From assembly GCF_000090795.2 (NCBI RefSeq), contig NW_003546386.1:11961-38706 (forward strand): 26,746 nt of DNA, given 5' to 3'. Every line of letters starts with the position of its first letter. Position 1 is the stretch's first letter. The translations under genes were made by a program, and so were the position numbers. This document shows positions 20,272 to 26,746 of this stretch, in pieces. The stretch is from Amphimedon queenslandica. Its lineage: Eukaryota; Porifera; Demospongiae; Haplosclerida; Niphatidae. The notes under the pieces are model-generated. The model saw only the letters and a list, made by a program, of their open reading frames with translations. It had not been told where the DNA came from and did no database searches.

Positions 20272-20889
20272 GCTACTAATTTTTATAGGAAGATCATGTT
20301 TTTGTGCAATGACTTGGTAAACATTTGGAAGAGAAGAGGGCCACCTAATAAAAGGCTAATCTTGAACTAGTAACATTTTCTTTTACTACAGGCACACTCT
20401 AGTCAATCTCACATTCTCTTTTTTAGAAATATTGAAGTAGCCCAACCAGACAAACCATTGCCTACTGAATGTCACTCTCTTTTTCTCTCTGAGCCTTTTT
20501 TGTCTCCTCTCTTATCTTACTGGCCTACAGAAGCACCTTGATGATAAGACATCTGTTATGCTATAGAGAGTGATCAACATACACCTTGTATATAATTGTC
20601 ATGGTGACTGGTACCGCAGGTAGCATGAAGGATACACACTGATGAATGATTATACTGGCACTGTTGATGGAGAGAAGGCCAGTGAAAAGTTCTTACTTGA
20701 AGCAAGGCTATATTTTAACCCAAAAGATTTTTACATTTTTGCATGCATTGTCATCAATATAACTCAGGCCATTAACATTTTTATGATGAAGAATGGATAA
20801 CAGAGAGGTTTGGTGGCTATGTAACTGCTTTTGTTGTAAAGGATGGAGATGAAGAGGTGTGGTACTATGTTTCATCGAGTTGTTGGTAA

Positions 20890-21290
20890 TTTTTTGGAGA
20901 GTGTTTGTGGCCTCAGTTGCTTGTCAAAGCATCCCTAATGGTCGGAAATCCTACATAGGTTTATTTTTACAAATTAGCCTAATAAAATATCTGCCAATTA
21001 CTAATAACACCCCTTTTTGGTCATTCTTTTTGTTATAGCTTCTTACTCTCAACCCAACTTCTGTAATTCTATAGACCTAGACAGTTGGTAATGTGAAAAT
21101 GATGTATGCAGAGTTTTAGAAATTACATTAGTGAGATCTGTGGAAGAAAGCAATAACCATGCAGCTCATGCATGTGATTGTACCAATGAAAACTGTGTTG
21201 ATCTATCGAGAGAAAAATAATGCTCTGGTTTAGTATTTGTATTTAACTAACTTTTGCGTGTAGTCGCATGATTATGTTAAAATTAATGTG
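20890..21290. other. Interval between the pseudogene and the death-domain gene
   Basis: It may contain remnants of the last hydroxylase exons, but no stretch matched the expected C-terminus well enough to call. No promoter motif was recognised. Confidence 0.35.
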
Positions 21291-21339
21291 ATCATAGATA
21301 ATCGAGTAAATGAATTTCATTTACTCTATTATCTATGAT
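21291..21339. repeat. Near-perfect 49 bp palindrome
   Basis: Two 24-base arms with one mismatch (ATCATAGATAATCGAG..ATGAA against TTCAT..CTATTATCTATGAT) are separated by a single base. The right arm, ATTTACTCTATTATCTATG followed by CCATGG a few bases later, recurs at 26711-26735. This suggests a repeat terminus present twice in inverted orientation, rather than a terminator or RNA gene. Confidence 0.7.
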
Positions 21340-21463
21340 TTGATCCATGGCACCACCCACCACTGACAAAATTAAGATTATAAAAAGCGCTGATGCTACC
21401 AATGCATGAAGGGCTGGCTACGTGAGGCTATGAATTTAGTGAATAGTAAGCCATAACCTTACA

Positions 21464-24400
21464 ATGGCTGAACCAGTTCACAGGCCTGCTATTCTGAGAC
21501 TGAGGGGAAGGACCTTAGGTCAGTATAGGAATTAGGGTCTTGTCAATATTTATATACGCTTGACTCTTAAATGCATGCAGATATTAAAGATCTTCATGAA
21601 GTAATTGCATTACTTGAGAAGCATCACTACAACAAAGCATCATATCATCGACTTGGTCTAAGTCTTCTACTTTCTCATAACAAATTGACTAGCATCGAAC
21701 AAGAACACAGAGGGCAAGTTGATCGTTGTCTTACAGAGTGTTTGGCTAGCTGGTTGCGTAAAGCTGATGGTGTGGAGAATCCAACAATAAATACATTGAT
21801 AACTGCTCTTAGAGGAATAGGAGAGAATGCTGTAGCTGATGGTATTGATGAAGAAAAACAGAGTAAAAAAGATGTAATAAATTTTTATTTTTAAGTTCTT
21901 TATATAGATGATATTGCTATGCCAAGAAATGAAATATCAGATAGACCTCTTACCAGTGAAAGTGAGCCTGTGTAGATGATGCATAGAAGCACATATAGCA
22001 GACACATACTCAGTGAAAACAAATATAGACTCAATAAGATTGAGGCCTTTGTATGCATGATGAATATCCTATATGATCATTGTTTCAGCATATGTACTTT
22101 GCATTGATCATCTTTTTTGCATCATTTTATTTAGTTATTACTAAGATTTTACATAAGTTGTCTCGACCTTTAATAGTCCTTTTGGAAAAGTCTTTTAGGC
22201 AGTATTGCATGCATGTTACAAAGCTCCAAAACCATCTTTGTTCTACTACCATTTAGTTGCCTGCAAGGCCACTGCCACCATCATGCATGATGTTCTGGGA
22301 TATGAGCTGAATTGGCATAATACAATATTTCTCTATTTTAATAGGGCATGCAGTGCAGCAGTTGGATACTGTCAATCCAGGTAAGGAGAGTTTCATTGTA
22401 ACAGAATAGGTTATGTAAATGTATAATGTATAGGTGTGCGCAATCTAGAGCTCAAAATTGATCGAGTTTCAGAGCTTCAAGAAATTGCTAATAAATTACA
22501 AGGAAAATATGATTTTCTCGTTCTTGGAGTTAAAAAATCCCTTGAAGATCATCAAAAAATTGATGTAAAAGATGCCAAAATCTTGATAAAAGAATGCTTA
22601 AAGAGAAAAGCACATGTTGTATCTGAGTTGATGCCCTGCATTGATATTCTTGAGAAGGTTAATGACTTTGAAAGCTTCTTTGAGTTTCTAAGCAAATATG
22701 ATTTCATTGGCTACCTCAACTACAAGCTATTGAAGAAATTATCTGAACTAGTTAAAGATGATGATGGGATTATTCAACTTCTTTTTGAATATGAAGAAGA
22801 ATATGCCAAATTATTAAATGCAGCTTCCTTTCAAAATTTGATACCTTTATTTGAGAAACAATCTGATTTGTCTCCTACAGCTCCTCTTGGTTTGCCTTAT
22901 GTTTCCTTTCGTCTTGAGAAGCCTTGGTTTTTTACTAGTGTTTGGTCCTGGGTTTTAACCCTTGGTACATTTTCATGGTCTTATTATGCACTTCTTAAAC
23001 AACTAAGAGAGAACTGTGTTATCATCACTTATGCTATACTACCTTGTTTTCTTGATGATGTCATAAGAGACTTGAAGAATCCATTGAAATTGAAAAAGCT
23101 GAAGGATAAAGGAGTTACAGTAATTGAATTACCACAATTAGAGGAAGGTGAGATTTATGTATCAATTATTTTAAATTAATTTTATTTATTTTTAGAGTCA
23201 TATTTGAAATCTGTTGCTAAAAAGAAACTAGTTTCAAAAGTTTCTCTTAAACAAAGGGTGGTTCCACCAGTTAAAAAAGAAGTTTCAATTAAAAGTTCTA
23301 GTCTGGTATATGACCTAGTACTATAATAGCTATTTACAATTTAAAATTATTAATGACCTGTTGATTTCAATTGTGTGCTTTTCCTTGTATAAAACCCTTG
23401 CTACTCAAGAAAGTTTGTCCATTTACATTTTGAGAAATACCTTCCCGTATATATACTGCATCAGTCTGTACATGCATCAAATGAGACAAATGCTACTTGT
23501 AAAAGACATGCATGTTTACCTTGCTAGCATTACAGTACCGTATAGCAGGAAATTTTCGTTGGGTGCTAATTTTCGTTTGTTTCGTCGGCCCAAAAATTTG
23601 AACGAAATTTTAAGACAATGAAAATTTAATCTAACGAAAATTTGACCCATGACAGATCCTCTTTCACTACAGCCACGGCATAGCAATCTGTGGCATTATC
23701 AGAATTGACACAAAAGGCAGTTCTTCTCCAACTGATGGGCTCCAAATGTCTTTATAAATGTGGTAACCACAGTGAACCATACTGAACCATAGACATTCTT
23801 CCATCTTAAACCATACACGTGGTACTAATTAAATGAGCGTGGTAGTGAAAATTTATATTAGGCAAAACGAAAATAAAATCAACAAAATTATCTTGTAAAG
23901 CCTTCTTGAAAAGACAACAAAAGTTTTTGGCAACGAAAATTTCCTGCTATACGGTATCTGTTAAAAATCTTTGATTTTAGAATTTAATTTTTATAGGCAA
24001 GTAAAGCTAGTGCATCACAAGAATTGTCTCTTAAACAAGGAGTTCCACCAATTGGGAAAGAAGTTATAATTGAAAGTTCAAGTCTGGTATGATCTATTCC
24101 TATGCAGCTATCATTTACATTTTAAAATTATTTAGGACAGAAAATTGATAAGGTCTATGCAATCTCATACTGAACCTGAGGAGGTTATTAGTCTACTTGA
24201 AGCTGGAGCTAATCCTAATGCTACTGAGGTTTGTAGCTGTACATGAACTTTAATATTTAATTTTTATAATAGCAATCATTTGGTGGTACTACTGCTCTTA
24301 TTATAGCAATCAAAAATGATAACACTGATATTGTTAAATTGTTACTGGAGAAAGGTGCTGATCCTAATGTTACTGAGGTTTTTTGCTACATGCATGCACT

Positions 24401-24973
24401 GTAATGTTTAATTTGTTGTAATAGTATTCATCTGGTGGTAATCCTGCTCTTATTTTAGCCATTGAAGATAATAATTCTAATATTGTTGAATTATTACTGG
24501 AGAAAGGAGCTGATCCTAATGTTACTGAAGTTTGTTGCATGCATGTAATGTAATAATTAATTTGTTATAATAGTATGCATCTGATTGCGATACTGCTCTT
24601 ATTAGAGCCATTGAAAAGAATAATATTGATATTATCAAATTTTTGCTGGAGAAAGGAGCTGATCCTAATATTGGTTCTGATACAGTAAGCCTTTCAAAGT
24701 AGTTACAAACCATAATAGTCAGCAAATTTTTGAAGTATAGATCAAGTGATTACATGTGCATGTGATGTTGGCAATTTTTCAATGATTAAAGATATTAAAA
24801 TTATCATTTTATTAATAATATATTAATAGAGGAAAAGCAGAACTCCATTGTTTAATGCTGTTAAGAGTGGCTGTATTGAAGTAGTTGATATTCTATTAAC
24901 TAATGGAGCTAAAACTGATGTTGTGGATGAAGTAAATAACATTCTACTTAATTTTAAAAAATATGCTGGATAA
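21464..24973 (+). CDS. Death-domain, linker-module, ankyrin-repeat protein
   Basis: Exons: 21464-21518, 21581-21862, 21908-about 21969, about 22359-22380, 22434-23147, 23196-23305, 23997-24086, 24136-24228, 24273-24377, 24425-24529, 24574-24684 and 24830-24973 (TAA). Phases agree except at the third junction, where the donor GTGTAG is weak. Residues about 19-110 are a death-fold domain (YHRLGLSLLL, then CLASWLRKADGVENPTINTL, IGENAVADGI). The large exon (about 143-380) is a module I recall between death domains and effector regions in sponge proteins (YDFIGYLNYKLLKKLSELV, then LGLPYVSFRLEKPW). Two similar linker exons follow. About the last 185 residues are five ankyrin repeats (LLLEKGADPN). 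There is no signal peptide, so it is probably a cytoplasmic adaptor in apoptosis-type or immune signalling (inference). If the third exon is not spliced, the product ends at TAG 21973 as a 134-residue death-domain protein. Confidence 0.75.
21976..22344 (+). other. Uncertain interval inside the death-domain gene
   Basis: This lies between the third and fourth putative exons. A plus frame stays open from about 22200 through 22385 (ACYKAPKPSLFYYHLVACKA) but is out of phase with the following large exon and carries no motif I know. I treat it as intron. Confidence 0.35.
23536..23956 (+). mobile_element. MITE with TACCGTATAGCAGG ends, 421 bp
   Basis: The left end TACCGTATAGCAGG, then AAATTTTCGTTG, is a perfect inverted copy of the right end CAACGAAAATTT, then CCTGCTATACGGTA, about 26 bp. 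The outer TA can be read as a duplicated TA target, as for Tc1/mariner-type elements. The interior repeats AACGAAAATTT in both orientations. It is inserted in the intron that separates the two duplicated linker exons of the death-domain gene. Confidence 0.88.
24273..24684 (+). repeat. Tandem exon-plus-intron ankyrin units
   Basis: Exons beginning at 24273, 24425 and 24574 recur at periods of 152 and 149 bp. Each encodes one complete ankyrin repeat in phase 0. The introns between them (44-47 bp) are also alike: GTTTGTTGCATGCATG..TAATGT, then TTAATTTGTTATAATAG. Exon and intron therefore multiplied as one unit, recently enough for intron similarity to persist. The exon at 24136 is a more diverged member. 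Confidence 0.85.
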
Positions 24974-25304
24974 GTATAAATATGCATGTACTTGCTATTA
25001 CCTAATAGAGTAGTGTTGATTACTAGTTTATCAGGATACAATCAACTAACTATCATGCAATCAAAAATAAATAAAACTGACAAAACAAAATCTAAATCCC
25101 ACTAAATGAAATGTAACACAAAATACAAAAAAATCGATCAAGATCTATTGTATGTACATTGCTTTGCTTGCTTAGGCTCGCCCCTTCATTGTTTTACAAT
25201 TGTCTAGTTATTATCTCTCAAAATGCACAACAACACAAAATGTAAGGTTGGTAACAGAACAAAGTATCTATTCATAACAAATGAATTGAGATAATTGTAA
25301 GTAG
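24974..25304. other. Downstream flank of the ankyrin gene
   Basis: No feature recognised apart from AT-rich sequence with an AATAAA at about 25069-25074 on the plus strand, which could serve as the ankyrin gene's poly(A) signal. Confidence 0.35.
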
Positions 25305-25905
25305 TCATGGAGCGTTCAGATGTCTTCGGAGAATGTGGGAACTCCCCAACAAAGCAGTTTTCTGTAGATGCTCAACTCTCACTGAAATATCCAGTTTTCC
25401 TAACCACTCATTAAGTCTATAGATGTTACAGCACCCAATGCTCTAATAACAATTGGAACCACTACCACCTTCTTCATCTTCCATAATTTTATTATCTCCT
25501 GTCTTAGCTCTTTATACTTCTCTACTTTTTCCTCTTCTTTCTTCATTATTCTATTGTCTCCAGGTATTGCCACATCAATAATCAAACACTTCTTCTCGAT
25601 CTTGTCTATCACCACAATATCAGGTTTCCTATGCTCGATGTAATTATCACATTGGATCATAAAATTCCACAAAATCTTAACTGAGTCATTTTCCATAATA
25701 CCTTCTGGTGCATGCCCATACCATCTTTTCCTCTAGCAACTTGATGTTTCCCACACAGCTCCCAATGTAAGTACTTAGCCACGCCATCATGCCTTCTTTT
25801 ATACTCTCTTTGAGCTAGCTTTGAACACTCACTGGTAATGTGAGAGACACTTTCACCCTTTACTCTACAAAATCGACATAATGGAATCAGCTGTCCTGTC
25901 AATTT
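25305..25905 (-). pseudogene. 3' end of a non-LTR retrotransposon ORF, frameshifted
   Basis: Read on the minus strand, the sequence gives a zinc-knuckle-like segment CRFC..H..C (LCRFCRVKGESVSHITSECS), then KLAQREYKRRHDGVAKYLHW. It continues after a one-base shift near 25710 with HAPEGIMENDSVKILW, RKPDIVVID, LIIDVAIPGD and a Lys/Glu-rich helix. After a second shift near 25412 it ends with DISVRVEHLQKTALLGSSHI and a stop at 25305. I recall this order (post-RT CCHC knuckle, then a PDIVV..DVAIPGD domain) as the C-terminus of metazoan LINE reverse transcriptases. There is no RT domain, so the insertion is 5' truncated. Two frameshifts show it is dead. Confidence 0.8.
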
Positions 25906-25929
25906 TATTACCAGCGCTAGCGCATGGTA

Positions 25930-25962
25930 TGTAGGGTTGAGTTGGACGAGCGCGCCCCCAAA
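25930..25962 (+). promoter_or_regulatory. GC-rich start region with YY1-like motif
   Basis: GACGAGCGCGCCCCCAAAATGG is strikingly GC-rich for this window. AAAATGGCTGCC at the ATG matches the YY1-type motif (AAnATGGCnGC) that overlaps start codons in many metazoan housekeeping genes. This is motif reading only. Confidence 0.4.
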
Positions 25963-26213
25963 ATGGCTGCCATCCCAGAAGCATTGAGCCTGTGTAAATC
26001 TTCAGGAATTCTTTATAGCTTATCTGACAGTCAAGATTTCCTTTATAATTTTATTGAAACAGGTTAAAAGCTTCTACAAGATAGTTTTACGGCAATGAAT
26101 TAATGCATGCATGATGCATGCCTGCATGCACCAAATGTTCAGGTTTCTCCTTCTTCTCAAGTTCTTCTTCTTCCACAGTTAAGGAAGAATTAGTCCTACA
26201 GTTTTTATCCTAG
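25963..26213 (+). CDS. Possible small two-exon gene, unknown product
   Basis: ATG 25963 starts a frame of 33 codons (MAAIPEALSLCKSSGILYSL..NFIET) that ends at a GTTAAA donor (26063). An acceptor TTCAG at 26142 restores the frame: GFSF, a six-serine run, then TVKEELVLQFLS and TAG at 26211. The total is 56 residues. There is no signal peptide or membrane segment, and I do not recognise the family. It could be a real microprotein gene, or the beginning of a longer gene whose second exon uses another donor. The promoter-like context favours a transcribed start. It begins directly after the 5' edge of the retrotransposon fragment. Confidence 0.4.
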
Positions 26214-26746
26214 AAAGATAATTTTTGCACCATTCTATTGCGCTTAAGGGACGCTAGTGCAGTGTGGTTTGGCATTTAGATTCTCCAAAATGATTTCTCG
26301 TCGTTATTTTCAAGTACACAGTTGATTCACCAAGTGGTTGGACGCCATTTTGATGCAGCCAACTGCGCATGCTCAGTAATATTATAATGGCTGGAGCTGG
26401 AAGAGCCTTACTGACAGTACTTACTGACTGATGATTTGTGATGAGATTAAGATGATGTGCGTGCCTAAAGACACGACTATCTACTGACACCACTCGCTTC
26501 AAGTGAGAGAAATTATTCTAAATAAACATCAATAATTTTATTCTTTAGTTACTATGACTACACTGACTTCTGTGTTTATGATTTATGTACTTCATTTTAC
26601 TTAATCTCTTCTAGTAAAGGTAAGTATATAGAGTAAATTGTTGGTTTTATGCTGAGTAAAGCATTCTATATGTTAAAGGGTGGGGCTTAAACGCCCTCTT
26701 CATGTCATAGATTTACTCTATTATCTATGCCCATGGATGGCAGCTT
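26214..26746. other. Right flank with a possible divergent start site
   Basis: Around 26346-26389 there are two ATGs pointing apart: minus CAAAATGGCGTCC (ATG at 26348) and plus ATAATGGCTGG (ATG at 26387). Between them is ACTGCGCATGCTCAG, close to the NRF1 palindrome GCGCATGCGC. Both frames stop within 12-15 codons unless spliced, and neither is recognised. From about 26627 to the end, TATAGAGTAAAT and its inverse ATTTACTCTATTATCTATG (26711-26729) mark a repeat that probably continues past the window. Confidence 0.35.

Larger units (their letters stand above)
16878..20889 (+). pseudogene. Decayed OGFOD1-type 2-oxoglutarate prolyl hydroxylase
   Basis: OGFOD1 hydroxylates a proline of ribosomal protein uS12 (RPS23) using Fe(II) and 2-oxoglutarate. 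Recognisable pieces in order: 17135-17157 and 17205-17314 (FDPFMCWTLKDFISEGIE), 18074-18136 (DATCAKYDYT), 18194-18286 ([12 protein letters not shown]), 18534-18560, 18611-18709 (IVHSIVPLWN, then VFFEVTPASFHQ), 18769-18857 (ISGWFHGPSLPRTSPY), 18910-19023, 20289-20368 (RRGPPNKR), about 20440-20540, 20609-20680 (HEGYTLMNDYTG) and 20788-20886 (RFGGYVTAFVVKDG). The iron ligands survive (HDD; GWFHGP). Damage: early stop at 17315; a one-base shift inside 18611-18709 near 18670; no canonical acceptor that keeps frame before 18910; TAG at 20621 where Trp is expected; TAA at 20887. The first ATG also opens a different frame (MAKRAVMAMM, then stop) from the following open segment. Multiple independent lesions favour a pseudogene over sequencing error. 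Confidence 0.8.

Noticed and set aside
22200..22385. Open frame read as a possible extra exon of the death-domain gene
   Set aside because: Its phase does not fit the following exon, which needs the HAVQQLDTVNP or QLDTVNP reading, and no motif was recognised.
26254..26502. An 82-codon minus-strand open frame
   Set aside because: No recognisable domain or splice context, and it overlaps the possible divergent start region in a different frame.
1..26746. CRISPR array, operon or prokaryotic defence system
   Set aside because: The genes are intron-split and metazoan. The repeats are microsatellites, tandem duplications or transposon ends without regular unique spacers.

Overview
The window is eukaryotic nuclear DNA and most probably from a demosponge (Amphimedon-like). 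It is AT-rich, and its genes are split by GT-AG introns, many of them only 40-60 bp long. It encodes a metazoan-type TIKI protease and a death-domain/ankyrin protein of the sort that is abundant in sponge genomes. It is packed with small inverted-repeat (MITE-like) elements and with the palindromic repeat TACATG. The species is an inference; no database was searched.

Layout. 888-4919 (minus): TIKI-family Wnt-inactivating metalloprotease, with six coding exons resolved and the first few bases of the CDS not fixed. 5563-16841 (minus): LSM4, the Lsm-ring subunit with an RGG tail, in seven exons. The first coding exon is only the ATG, and the last exon lies beyond a 9.55 kb intron filled with simple repeats, tandem duplications, a piggyBac-like element with cargo and a retroelement relic. 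16878-20889 (plus): a decayed OGFOD1-type prolyl hydroxylase, head to head with LSM4 and only 36 bp from it, with frameshifts and stops. 21464-24973 (plus): a death-domain, linker-module and ankyrin-repeat gene whose ankyrin exons and introns have multiplied as a unit. 25305-25905 (minus): a 5'-truncated, frameshifted non-LTR retrotransposon 3' end. 25963-26213 (plus): a possible two-exon small ORF behind a short GC-rich promoter-like stretch.

LSM4 (mRNA decay and splicing), TIKI (extracellular Wnt control) and the death-domain/ankyrin gene (probable signalling or innate-immune adaptor) have no shared pathway. Their proximity looks like ordinary compact metazoan gene order. The most unusual content is in the repeats. 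One family of inverted-repeat elements carries a tRNA-like Pol III promoter (three copies). One TTAA-flanked piggyBac-like element carries a promoter-like region and a presequence-like first exon. A near-perfect palindrome at 21291-21339 is partly shared with the right edge of the window.

Exon boundaries were read by eye from frame, splice consensus and remembered family sequences; all homology statements rest on that.
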